Shown one piece after another: positions 44,244 to 52,292 of a DNA stretch of 64,000 nucleotides. Below the pieces are notes generated by a model. The model saw nothing but the letters and a program-made list of their open reading frames with translations. It searched no databases and was not told the origin of the DNA. Positions within the stretch are counted from its first letter, which is position 1. Every line of letters begins with the position of its first letter. Where the stretch lies: NCBI GenBank assembly GCA_017481745.1, contig JAFUOV010000006.1, positions 1-64,000 on the forward strand, given 5' to 3'. Source of the DNA: Bacteroidaceae bacterium. GTDB lineage: Bacteria; Bacteroidota; Bacteroidia; Bacteroidales; Barnesiellaceae_A. A program made the position numbers and the translations under genes.

Positions 44244-46565
44244 TTAGAACGGATAGCCTATGGATATGTGCCATGCAAAGTCGCGCTTGAAGTCGTGTGC
44301 TGCAATAGCCCATTTTACGCTGCCGTCGGCGGGGTTGTAGGCTTTCATGCCGAAGTCGGCGCGGATGACTACGAAGTCGAAGTTGAGGCGTAAGCCCAAG
44401 CCGTAGGCCAAGGCTATCTGCTTGTAGAATGTGTCGAAGCGGAATACGCCCCCGGGTTGTGTCTCGTAGTCGTTGATGGTCCATATATTACCGGCATCTA
44501 TAAATAGTGCCGACTCGATTTTCCAAAACAGTTTTGCCCGGTACTCGACACTGAGGTCGAGACGCACGTCGCCGCATTGGTATATGAAGTTGTTGGTGGC
44601 GTTGTAGCCGTTGTAGCTACCGGGTCCTAATGTGCGTACCGACCATCCGCGCACGCTGTTGGCACCACCCGAGTAGAAGCGTTTCTCGAAGGGTAGTACC
44701 GATGAGTTGCCGTAGGGCACTCCAACGCCTACTCCGGCATGGAATGCCAAGGCATGGCGTTTGTTGAAGTTGTGCAGGAAACTGTAGTCGAAGTTGGCTT
44801 TGACGTATTGCGAATATCGGATGCCAAATATTTTGTAGCCGTCGCTCTTGGGTATGTCGGTGAGGTTGGATATACCGTACAACAGGTTGCCGGCTGTCTC
44901 TACCGAAGCCCTCAGTGTGTAGGCGTTGCTCAACAGGGTCTTTTGCAATGGGGTGTTGGTGGGCAGGTTGCTGGTGTAGTAGTTGTAGCCGATGCTCATG
45001 ATGAAGTGGTCTTCATAACTATATCGCAGCAAGGGGTTGGTGGGGGCTATCTGCTCGAGAAATCCGTCCATGTAGTATGGCAGGTATACGTAGTTGATGT
45101 CGAGAAGGTCTACCCTGTGGCGGTGTGCTTTCTCCGACCAGCTGTATCGCCATGCAGCACCGGCAATGATGCGAGTGTACTCGGGTCGCTGCTGGAAGTT
45201 GATTGAGGCATCAAAATCGGTTGTGGCGGGTAGCTTGCGGCGGGTGTCGTAGGGTACAAAGGGGAAGAGGAATTTGGGCACTTTCAGTCCTATGCGACCT
45301 CCCAACTCGGTGTAGTTGTCGTTGATAATGCCTTGTATTGTTCCCGATACGCTTTCGTAAGCACCACGCACCTCGGCGGTGAAGATTTCCGAGCCTTTGA
45401 ATATGTTGTTGTGTTGGTAGGATAGTTGTGCTGCTATGCCCAAGTCGCCCTCCGAGTTGGTGCCTTCGACCTCTACGCTTATATTTTGCGACTTGCCGGG
45501 TGCGAGGAAGATGTAGCAATCTATCCGAGCATCGTTTTTATATTCGTTGTATACTCTAAATCGGATATTGATGTTCTTGAGGTATGTGAGTCGGCCGAAT
45601 GACTTATATGTGCGCTCGACCATTGCGCTGCTGTATGTTTCGCCGGGCATCACGAAGCAGTTTTCTGCCAATGTCAGCGGTGTGAGGTAGCGGTTTTCGC
45701 CATATACGATGTTGATGTGGCGATAAGCCTCGGCGTTGCTCACATCTACGAGCGAGAGGTCTATGTTGGCTATGTTGGGGTCGGTTATGACATATACTTT
45801 GTTGATGTGGTATTGTATGTAGGTGTCGTACGATGCCGAGCCTTGGATGTCGAATGCCGGCATAGGGCGCAGGGTCATGGTGAGCTCGACGGCTCTCGAT
45901 GTGGATATTGTGTCGGCACTGAAGGTGATATACTCTTTGTTGAATGTGTAGTAGCCGGCGCGGTGCAGCATGTCGGTAATGCGGTCGCGCTCGAGGTTGA
46001 GCAACGAGCGGTCGAGCAGCATGCCTCGCGTGATGGTTGTGGGTTGCGAATGTATAATGCTGTCGATACTTGCATGAGGAATGTCGAAAATGAGCGTGTC
46101 GATGTAGAATGGCTCATTAGGGGTAACATGGTATGTTACATCCATGCGTTTGCCATGCGATACGGTGTCGGCAGTAACGTTGGCGTGCATATAACCCATG
46201 TTAGACAACACTTTCGACATATGATAGCAAGAGGCATCCATTGCATCGGCATCATACAATACCGGGGCATCGCCTATCTTGCGCAACCAGCGGTTTACAC
46301 TCTTGGTAGTGTCGTTGCCCGACATGTTGTATAGACCCAGCTGGAAGGGGATAAAACCAAATACGCGATAGTTGGGATTTTGTTGTATATAAGTCCTCAA
46401 CGTCGATGGTTGTACCTCTTTGCCGTCGACGTCGACATGGACCTTGTTGAGCAGATATTCGCCATCGGGTACGTGTCGTGTCGTGCTACAGCCCACCAAA
46501 ACCAGTACGACAAGCAGCCAAGCGATGCTTGCAATAGAAAATAGGTGTGTGGTATGTTTCTTCAT
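44244..46565 (-). CDS. TamA/BamA-type outer-membrane barrel lipoprotein (TamL-like)
   Basis: 773 residues with lipobox VLVGC, the lipidated form of TamA typical of Bacteroidota (TamL). POTRA-like repeats occupy about 35-370 (PNEPFYIDTLIF and ILLDRSLLNLERDRITDMLHR-type segments); the C-terminal 16-strand barrel ends in the outer-membrane signature HISIGYPF. The conserved GGANSVRGW loop is present. It probably inserts proteins or lipids into the outer membrane. A paralogue at 57095 is coupled to tamB; this one stands alone. Its upstream region is the left copy of the 65-bp repeat that flanks the restriction island. Confidence 0.88.
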   Translation of the reverse strand: MKKHTTHLFSIASIAWLLVVLVLVGCSTTRHVPDGEYLLNKVHVDVDGKEVQPSTLRTYIQQNPNYRVFGFIPFQLGLYNMSGNDTTKSVNRWLRKIGDAPVLYDADAMDASCYHMSKVLSNMGYMHANVTADTVSHGKRMDVTYHVTPNEPFYIDTLIFDIPHASIDSIIHSQPTTITRGMLLDRSLLNLERDRITDMLHRAGYYTFNKEYITFSADTISTSRAVELTMTLRPMPAFDIQGSASYDTYIQYHINKVYVITDPNIANIDLSLVDVSNAEAYRHINIVYGENRYLTPLTLAENCFVMPGETYSSAMVERTYKSFGRLTYLKNINIRFRVYNEYKNDARIDCYIFLAPGKSQNISVEVEGTNSEGDLGIAAQLSYQHNNIFKGSEIFTAEVRGAYESVSGTIQGIINDNYTELGGRIGLKVPKFLFPFVPYDTRRKLPATTDFDASINFQQRPEYTRIIAGAAWRYSWSEKAHRHRVDLLDINYVYLPYYMDGFLEQIAPTNPLLRYSYEDHFIMSIGYNYYTSNLPTNTPLQKTLLSNAYTLRASVETAGNLLYGISNLTDIPKSDGYKIFGIRYSQYVKANFDYSFLHNFNKRHALAFHAGVGVGVPYGNSSVLPFEKRFYSGGANSVRGWSVRTLGPGSYNGYNATNNFIYQCGDVRLDLSVEYRAKLFWKIESALFIDAGNIWTINDYETQPGGVFRFDTFYKQIALAYGLGLRLNFDFVVIRADFGMKAYNPADGSVKWAIAAHDFKRDFAWHISIGYPF

Positions 46566-46607
46566 AAAACGGGCTGTATATAGGTACTGCCAACAAAATT
46601 GACATTT

Positions 46608-46672
46608 TTGGCAAAGATAATGTAAAAAAATGAGTACAACGTGCCCGATAGCTTAAAAAAGATATAACAGTC
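46608..46672. repeat. 65-bp direct repeat, left copy
   Basis: Identical over all 65 bases to 50677-50741. It contains a minus-strand TATCTTTG box (46612-46619) facing the TamL-like gene, so this copy probably holds that gene's promoter. Confidence 0.95.
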
Positions 46673-46958
46673 ATGTATTGCTTGCCAAAGATTTGGCAAT
46701 TCAACCTTTTGTACCCCATCTGATACTTTGGACTTGCGTTTTTCTGAACAAAGCTAGGTGTGTTTCGGGTGTAACTCAAAACCTTTCGGGTTACTCCCGA
46801 AAACCTTGCCGCATTCTGCAAACTTATCCCTTTGAAGTCGAGAGAATTGAATATTTCACGATAAAATAACAAAGCTTTTTAATGTTTGTCGGCACAGCAG
46901 ACTCTATATTTCAAATTAAATAAGTACTTTTGTCATATGGAATATAAAAATTAGACAA
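46673..46958. other. Island left margin, 286 bp without a gene
   Basis: AT-rich leader of the restriction-modification operon. It holds an imperfect 21-bp tandem repeat with a TTTCGGG/CCCGAAA hairpin (46763-46802) and a TACTTTTG -7 box (46925-46932), 26 bases before the first ATG. Two short overlapping frames here look non-coding. Confidence 0.5.
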
Positions 46959-47864
46959 ATGGCAAAAGCAAAACCTTTCATTAAATGGGTTGGAGGAAAA
47001 GGCCAACTCATCGAACAACTCGAAGCATTGCTTCCAGCTGACTTTTCAGAAAGGGAAAATGTAACTTACATTGAGCCTTTTGTAGGCGGAGGGGCTATGC
47101 TCTTCTATATGTTGCAGACATATCCAAACATTAAGTCAGCTGTTATAAATGATATCAATCCTGATTTGACATTATGCTATCAGGTAGTGAGGGATAATCC
47201 AACGGAATTAATACAGTCTCTTAATGCTATTCAATCTGATTATTATGCTCTTCGAACTGAGGAAGAACGTAAGATGTATTTCCTTCAACAACGTGAGCGA
47301 TTCAATTCAAAATCATTAAATGAAATAGATAATACGACATTATTCTTCTTCCTTAACAGAACTTGTTTCAATGGACTTTATCGAGTAAATAAATCTGGTA
47401 AGTTTAATGTGCCATTCGGGAAATATACCACACCTACTATTTGTGATTCTGCAACAATTTATACAGATAGCAAACTATTACAAAAGGTTGATATTATGAC
47501 TGGTGATTTTGAGCAGACTTTTGCAAAAATCGAAGGAAACACTTTCTTCTATTTTGATCCTCCTTACCGACCTCTTAGTAACACATCAAGCTTTAATGAT
47601 TATACTAAGGAGGATTTCAATGATAATGCCCAAATTCGCCTGAAATTATTCTGTGACCGTTTAAATGAGAATGGAATAAACTTTATGCTTAGCAATTCTG
47701 ATTGCTTGGGGAAAGATGGTACAGATCGTTTCTTTGATGACTTATTCATTGACTATAGTATAGAAAGAGTCTGGGCATCAAGAAATGTAAATGCTATCGC
47801 TTCGAAAAGAGGAAAATTGACAGAAATTGTAGTGAACAATTACCATAATAGATATTTATTCTAA
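46959..47864 (+). CDS. DNA adenine methyltransferase, DpnM/Dam type
   Basis: 301 residues, alpha-class N6-adenine methyltransferase. The N-terminal SAM motif FIKWVGGKGQL (7-17), the FVGGGAM segment (41-47) and the catalytic DPPY (200-203) match DpnM and Dam. By family it should methylate the adenine of GATC. It heads a tight AT-rich operon and is followed 10 bp later by a DpnII-type nuclease, so it is the main protective methylase. Confidence 0.93.
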   Translation: MAKAKPFIKWVGGKGQLIEQLEALLPADFSERENVTYIEPFVGGGAMLFYMLQTYPNIKSAVINDINPDLTLCYQVVRDNPTELIQSLNAIQSDYYALRTEEERKMYFLQQRERFNSKSLNEIDNTTLFFFLNRTCFNGLYRVNKSGKFNVPFGKYTTPTICDSATIYTDSKLLQKVDIMTGDFEQTFAKIEGNTFFYFDPPYRPLSNTSSFNDYTKEDFNDNAQIRLKLFCDRLNENGINFMLSNSDCLGKDGTDRFFDDLFIDYSIERVWASRNVNAIASKRGKLTEIVVNNYHNRYLF

Positions 47865-47874
47865 AGATAAGTTT

Positions 47875-48717
47875 ATGAGCGCACATACCAAAGAACAATT
47901 CGACATATTCATGTCTCAACTGAAAGAGACAAATACGACTCTTGGGTTTTATTGTGACTTTGAAAAGATAAACAATAACGTTGAATCGATTTCCATAAAG
48001 CTAAACCAATTAAATTATTTGATTGGTCAAGCGGATATGGATGCAGCTATTCGTAGGCTTTGGGATGAGAATAGAAATGTTTTCAGCATTTTGGAAATCT
48101 TAATAGCGGTTCGTACATCAGACAAGAAGAAAGCTATAATGGCTGATGGAAATGTTAAACTGATAAACTCCCTTTTCGATAGCGTTGATGGAGTCATTGA
48201 ATATATACATGGTACGGGGCTTGATGAGGTGTTTAGAAATAAGCAAATCAAGAATCTTGTTGACTATGTATTTGGTGTTGAAACAGGTTTAGATACCAAT
48301 GCTCGTAAAAATAGAAGCGGTCATTTAATGGAAGGACAGGTTGCTTCAATGTTAGACAATGCAGACGTTACTTACCGACAAGAAGTTTATTCAACAGAAT
48401 ATCCAGAATTGTCGGTATTGGGCGAGGATAAAAAGCGTTTTGACTTTGTAGTAGAGTCTGAGCATTGCAAGTATTTAATGGAAGTAAACTTCTATAGCGG
48501 TGGAGGTTCCAAATTGAATGAGGTAGCTCGTGCATACTCAGAACTTTCTCCGAAAATTAATGCCGTAGATGGTTTTGAATTTGTTTGGATTACTGACGGC
48601 ATTGGATGGAAGTCTGCAAAGAACAAGTTGGAAGAAGCTTTTTATGCAATACCCAACATTTATAATCTTACAACTATTGATGAATTTATCAAACAAGTGA
48701 AGGAGGATACTTTATGA
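47875..48717 (+). CDS. Type II restriction endonuclease, DpnII family
   Basis: 280 residues. The C-terminal half carries the DpnII-family core: DKKRFDFVVES (D190), then LMEVNFYSGGGSKLNE with E203 and Asn at the usual Lys position. Relatives cut unmethylated GATC. The N-terminal half is helical. It follows the DpnM-type methyltransferase by 10 bp and overlaps the next gene by 4 bases (ATGA), so the nuclease and the third gene are translationally coupled. Confidence 0.9.
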   Translation: MSAHTKEQFDIFMSQLKETNTTLGFYCDFEKINNNVESISIKLNQLNYLIGQADMDAAIRRLWDENRNVFSILEILIAVRTSDKKKAIMADGNVKLINSLFDSVDGVIEYIHGTGLDEVFRNKQIKNLVDYVFGVETGLDTNARKNRSGHLMEGQVASMLDNADVTYRQEVYSTEYPELSVLGEDKKRFDFVVESEHCKYLMEVNFYSGGGSKLNEVARAYSELSPKINAVDGFEFVWITDGIGWKSAKNKLEEAFYAIPNIYNLTTIDEFIKQVKEDTL

Positions 48718-49250
48718 TACGTGGCGGTATTGGAGGTGGAAATACTAAAACCGGACTTATATATGAAGCGAAAGTTGATTTAACTACTTTCCTGAATGGT
48801 CAAAAAGGATATGTAGTTAAAGATATGGATATTTTTTATAACGAAGAACTTGTTGGAAATATCTTTAAAAAACATGGATTATATAAGTTCTTAAAACAGA
48901 AAGGGATTGATTGGAGAAAACATTTGTCAAAACAACTTTTACCAGATAATTGTATTTATGTCATCATAAATAATACAATGAATATTATTGAGGTAAAACA
49001 TCAAGAGGTTGGTGGAAGTGTTGATGAAAAATTACAAACTTGTGATTTTAAGAAAAAACAATATATTAAGTTGTTTTCAGAACTTAATTATAAAGTAGAA
49101 TTTATGTATATTTTGTCTGATTGGTTTAGACAAGAATGTTATAAGGACACTCGTGATTATATTATAAGTGTAGGATGTTCTTATTACTACAACTACATAC
49201 CTTTGCATGAATTAGGTTTACCAGTACCCCCTGTTGACGAAAATGATTAA
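48714..49250 (+). CDS. Small PD-(D/E)XK nuclease-like protein
   Basis: 178 residues. A classical PD-(D/E)XK arrangement is readable: E18 in the first helix, P77-D78, then E93-V-K95 in MNIIEVKHQ, with a following VDEKLQTCDFKKKQY helix. The N-terminus GGIGGGNTKTGLIYE is distinctive. It is not part of the classical dpnM-dpnA-dpnB set. It overlaps the DpnII-type nuclease by 4 bases and the next methyltransferase by 17 bases. It could be a second restriction enzyme, or a repair or accessory nuclease. The target site is unknown. Confidence 0.75.
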   Translation: MIRGGIGGGNTKTGLIYEAKVDLTTFLNGQKGYVVKDMDIFYNEELVGNIFKKHGLYKFLKQKGIDWRKHLSKQLLPDNCIYVIINNTMNIIEVKHQEVGGSVDEKLQTCDFKKKQYIKLFSELNYKVEFMYILSDWFRQECYKDTRDYIISVGCSYYYNYIPLHELGLPVPPVDEND

Positions 49251-50121
49251 ACCATATTATAAATCTCCCGACCGCGCCTTTACATTGCTATATGGAGATA
49301 GCTTTAAATTGCTACGAGAATTTGATTTCAAATTCAGTTGTATCTTTGCTGACCCACCTTACTTCCTCTCAAATGGAGGAATAAGTGTTCAGTCTGGAAA
49401 GATTGTGAGCGTGGACAAAGGAGAATGGGATAAGGGAAAGAGCCAACAAGAAATGATGGAATTCAACATAGAATGGCTCGGTCTTTGTCGCGATAAACTA
49501 AAGGATAATGGCACTATTTGGATTTCTGGCACTTATCATAATATCTTTTCCGTTGCCAATTGCTTGACGGAATTGGGATATAAGATTCTGAATGTGGTAA
49601 CATGGGCAAAGACCAACCCACCGCCTAATATCTCTTGCCGCTATTTCACATATAGCACCGAATTTATAATCTGGGCACGTAAGAGCGAAAAGAAACCGCA
49701 CTACTTCAATTACGACCTGATGAAGCAGATAAATGGTGATAAGCAAATGACGGATGTTTGGCACTTGCCGGCTATTGCCCGATGGGAAAAATCGTGCGGA
49801 AAACATCCGACACAAAAACCACTTTCTTTGTTAGCAAGAATCATAATGGCATCTACTAAACCTGGCGAGTGGGTGCTCGACCCTTTTTGCGGTAGCTCGA
49901 CAACCGGTATTGCCGCTAATTTGCTTGACCGTCGCTATTTAGGTATCGACCAGGAACAAAAGTATTTAGAAATAAGCAAGAATAGACGAGAAGAATTAGA
50001 GGACCAACAAACATATCAAAAGTATCGTTCTAAAATTAAAGATATTCAATTTATGGATTCTTTGTATCCTTCAATAGTAAAAGAAGAATCAGATATAACT
50101 TACGGAGATTTACCATTCTAA
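49234..50121 (+). CDS. Beta-class DNA methyltransferase, DpnA-like
   Basis: 295 residues. The order of motifs is that of the beta class: catalytic DPPY (40-43, followed by FLSNGG) first, SAM-binding VLDPFCGSSTTG near the C-terminus. The wording of these segments (SGKIVSVDKGEWD, TNPPPNISCRYFTYSTE, KHPTQKPLSLLARII) is that of DpnA, the second methylase of DpnII systems that also methylates single-stranded GATC. It overlaps the small nuclease gene by 17 bases, so it may alternatively be that nuclease's own partner. Confidence 0.9.
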   Translation: MTKMIKPYYKSPDRAFTLLYGDSFKLLREFDFKFSCIFADPPYFLSNGGISVQSGKIVSVDKGEWDKGKSQQEMMEFNIEWLGLCRDKLKDNGTIWISGTYHNIFSVANCLTELGYKILNVVTWAKTNPPPNISCRYFTYSTEFIIWARKSEKKPHYFNYDLMKQINGDKQMTDVWHLPAIARWEKSCGKHPTQKPLSLLARIIMASTKPGEWVLDPFCGSSTTGIAANLLDRRYLGIDQEQKYLEISKNRREELEDQQTYQKYRSKIKDIQFMDSLYPSIVKEESDITYGDLPF

Positions 50122-50227
50122 TGTAATAAACTTACATATAACTCCATAAAGTTGTATAATAATTTTCAGACCAGAAATTATGTCGTTAAATTTGTAACGA
50201 TATTGTTTATGTTTAATTTTTAAGATA

Positions 50228-50488
50228 ATGATTATGATTTGTAATAAGACTCATCGCTATGATGCTCGCTTTGAAAATTTACCAGAAGATCAAGGTGGAG
50301 CAGGAAGACATCGCTGTGCTGGCTGTGCTTATGAAAAAGGATATGAAGATGGATTGAACCGTAAAGAACAATTAAATTTGGATTTAGATTCATTACCTGA
50401 AAGCCAAGCAGGAACTGTTAGACATAAAAGTCCTCATGCTGCATATGCACTTGGATATTTAGCAGGGATAGAAGATTCTTACAGATAA
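50228..50488 (+). CDS. Small protein with an internal duplication
   Basis: 86 residues. Residues 18-42 and 56-80 are a diverged tandem repeat (about 12 of 25 identical) of the form LPExQxG..RH..xxxAYxxGYxxG. The first copy keeps a CAGC pair (C30, C33) next to H28, a possible metal site; in the second these cysteines are lost. Short proteins with the RH.CAGCAY pattern occur beside restriction-modification genes, but I know no function. It is the last gene of the island, followed by a terminator. Confidence 0.75.
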   Translation: MIMICNKTHRYDARFENLPEDQGGAGRHRCAGCAYEKGYEDGLNRKEQLNLDLDSLPESQAGTVRHKSPHAAYALGYLAGIEDSYR

Positions 50489-50495
50489 TTATAAC

Positions 50496-50547
50496 TACAA
50501 AAGTAGCCAAACTCTTTGCTCAATCAAGGAATTTGGCTACTTTTGTA
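50496..50547 (+). terminator. Terminator of the restriction-modification operon
   Basis: A perfect 16-bp stem (50496-50511 and 50532-50547) with a 20-base loop, 8 bases past the last stop. The region from 50548 to 50676 shows nothing further. Confidence 0.75.
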
Positions 50548-50676
50548 TTAGAGTTGTTTGACAAAGCATAACGCAGAAAATGGTGCAATCTCGAAGTCGC
50601 CAAATCGTTACCAACAACTTTCTACCATAGCATTCGCTATTTGTGTATCAATCAGGTACGGAATAATTGATTATCC

Positions 50677-50741
50677 TTGGCAAAGATAATGTAAAAAAAT
50701 GAGTACAACGTGCCCGATAGCTTAAAAAAGATATAACAGTC
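50677..50741. repeat. 65-bp direct repeat, right copy
   Basis: Identical to 46608-46672, 4,069 bp away. It carries the same minus-strand TATCTTTG box, which here faces the end of the island rather than a gene start. Confidence 0.95.
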
Positions 50742-50786
50742 TTGTGTCGCAATATGTTTGTGTCGTTTCAATTCTGCATTTTTTAT

Positions 50787-50794
50787 TAATTTTG
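50787..50794 (+). promoter_or_regulatory. -7 box of the thioesterase gene
   Basis: TAATTTTG followed by C, 41 bases upstream of the ATG at 50836. Candidate -33 boxes sit at 17 or 26 bases, neither at ideal spacing. Confidence 0.5.
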
Positions 50795-50835
50795 CAGCGC
50801 TTATTGATAGTCAATAGCGGATATATGACGTTATT

Positions 50836-51600
50836 ATGAAACAAAAACTATTTACAAAGACATTTACACTCACTCCCGGCGAGTGTAACGGACAGCAAGA
50901 GATGTCGCTCTCGTTTCTTGTAGGACGTATCATCAAGGTTGCCTCTATGCATGCCGACTTGTGGGGTGTGGGTTACGAAAAAATGATAGCGAGTCGCACT
51001 GCTTGGGTGTTGTCGCGCTTGTCAATCGAGATGAAACGCTTTCCGGCAATAACCGAGAATTATACATTGGAAACTTGGATTGAAGACTATAACACACGAT
51101 TTTCTACTCGTAACATGGCAATACTCGACAGCCGTGGCGAGGTATGTGGTTATGCTCGTACCATCTGGTTGGTGCTCGACTTGGATGCTCGTCGCAATGC
51201 CAATATGGAGGAGCTTAACGAACTGCGCCACCTTGTTCTCGACCGTCCGTGTCCCATCGACCCGCCTACGCGTATGCGAGTGGAGGAGGGTACAAAGATA
51301 GACTCTTTCGGGGTGTGTTATAGCGATATAGACCTCAATCGACATGTCAACAGCGCTCGATATGTCGAATATCTGCTCAACCAATATCCCTTTGACTGGT
51401 ACGACAAAAACCGCATTGCACGTTTTGAGATAGCGTATGCACATGAGGCTCGTCCCGGTATTGATATTGATGTGTATCGTGAGGAGAAGTCGGAGTGCGA
51501 CCACACGCTCGAGTTGCGCCATGACAATACTACATTGTGTCGCAGTCGCATTGTTTTCTCGCCGCGCACCGAGCCCATTAACATCCCATTTGAGGGTTGA
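50836..51600 (+). CDS. Acyl-ACP thioesterase
   Basis: 254 residues, double hot-dog fold of the plant FatA/FatB type found in anaerobes. It releases fatty acids from acyl carrier protein. The N-terminal hot-dog carries the substrate segment, and the second hot-dog has the catalytic-type SDIDLNRHVNSARYVEYLLNQ region (near 157-177) with Asp, Asn and His. It stands alone with its own promoter region and terminator. It is the right-hand neighbour of the restriction island, and before insertion it would have been divergent from the TamL-like gene. Confidence 0.92.
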   Translation: MKQKLFTKTFTLTPGECNGQQEMSLSFLVGRIIKVASMHADLWGVGYEKMIASRTAWVLSRLSIEMKRFPAITENYTLETWIEDYNTRFSTRNMAILDSRGEVCGYARTIWLVLDLDARRNANMEELNELRHLVLDRPCPIDPPTRMRVEEGTKIDSFGVCYSDIDLNRHVNSARYVEYLLNQYPFDWYDKNRIARFEIAYAHEARPGIDIDVYREEKSECDHTLELRHDNTTLCRSRIVFSPRTEPINIPFEG

Positions 51601-51647
51601 TAAATTTGCCTTGGATGCCTTTGGGCTTCAATTTATACAGACCTAAA

Positions 51648-51681
51648 GAGGGTGAGCCAACTCAGATTTTGGCTCACCCTC
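51648..51681. terminator. Bidirectional terminator
   Basis: A perfect 13-bp stem (51648-51660 and 51669-51681) with an 8-base loop between the convergent thioesterase and PepSY-like genes. Confidence 0.85.
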
Positions 51682-51710
51682 ATTCGTTTTTGAAACATTG
51701 AGTTATTGCA

Positions 51711-52175
51711 TCAATTTTCCATCTTCTGTCGCAGGAAGTTGCCGTTGCTGTCAAAGTGCAACTCTACCATTTTATCGCCATGTAATTTTACCTCATAGCC
51801 ATTGCGATTGCGGTCGATGCTATATACAGCCCAATTGGGGTAGTTGTTGTTTAAGTAATTGACCGCCTTCTGTGGCAACAAAGCTACTACCGACGCGGGC
51901 AGGGCTGCATGTAGTTCGTTCTCAACCTCTTCCCAATTGCCATGGTGGTCAAACTCTACCTCATATCCATCGGAGAGCATGACTTTGTGAGCGCCCTTGT
52001 CTTTTACGCAGGCTTTGCTCATTGTTACCCCGGTGAAGTGCGCGTTGATAAATTGTTGTATACCTTGAGGCAAATTCTGCACGCTTACCTCTTTTTCGTG
52101 ATGATCGGCATAGGTGTAGCCTGCCATGCAAAGAAACAATGCCGATAATAGTGTCGTAATCCACATTTTTTTCAT
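51711..52175 (-). CDS. PepSY-like (DUF2874) exported protein
   Basis: 154 residues with a signal peptide (about 1-23, ending TYAD) and no lipobox. Two PepSY-like repeats are clear: LPQGIQQFINAHFTG..HKVMLSDGYEVEF and LPQKAVNYLNNNYPN..NGYEVKL, ending in HFDSNGNFLR. It is a paralogue of the lipoprotein at 26259-26714, soluble rather than lipidated. The family is periplasmic and of unknown function; induction by envelope stress is reported for some relatives, but nothing here shows its regulation. It is divergent from tamB. Confidence 0.87.
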   Translation of the reverse strand: MKKMWITTLLSALFLCMAGYTYADHHEKEVSVQNLPQGIQQFINAHFTGVTMSKACVKDKGAHKVMLSDGYEVEFDHHGNWEEVENELHAALPASVVALLPQKAVNYLNNNYPNWAVYSIDRNRNGYEVKLHGDKMVELHFDSNGNFLRQKMEN

Positions 52176-52292
52176 ACTTTTACCGTCTAATTAAAAGGTT
52201 TGACTACAATAACAAACAAAATCGGTAGGAATATGTTTTTGAAACAAGTATCCTCGGTCGGTTAAAGTTGTTAAAACCCACAGTCTCAAGCG

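Noticed and set aside
46763..46802. Two 21-bp near-repeats considered as a CRISPR or att fragment
   Set aside because: Only two imperfect units with no spacers and no cas genes; more likely a leader hairpin.
46486..46872. Short frames on both strands at the island's left margin
   Set aside because: They cross the 65-bp repeat and the TamL-like gene start and have no homologue I recognise; treated as intergenic.
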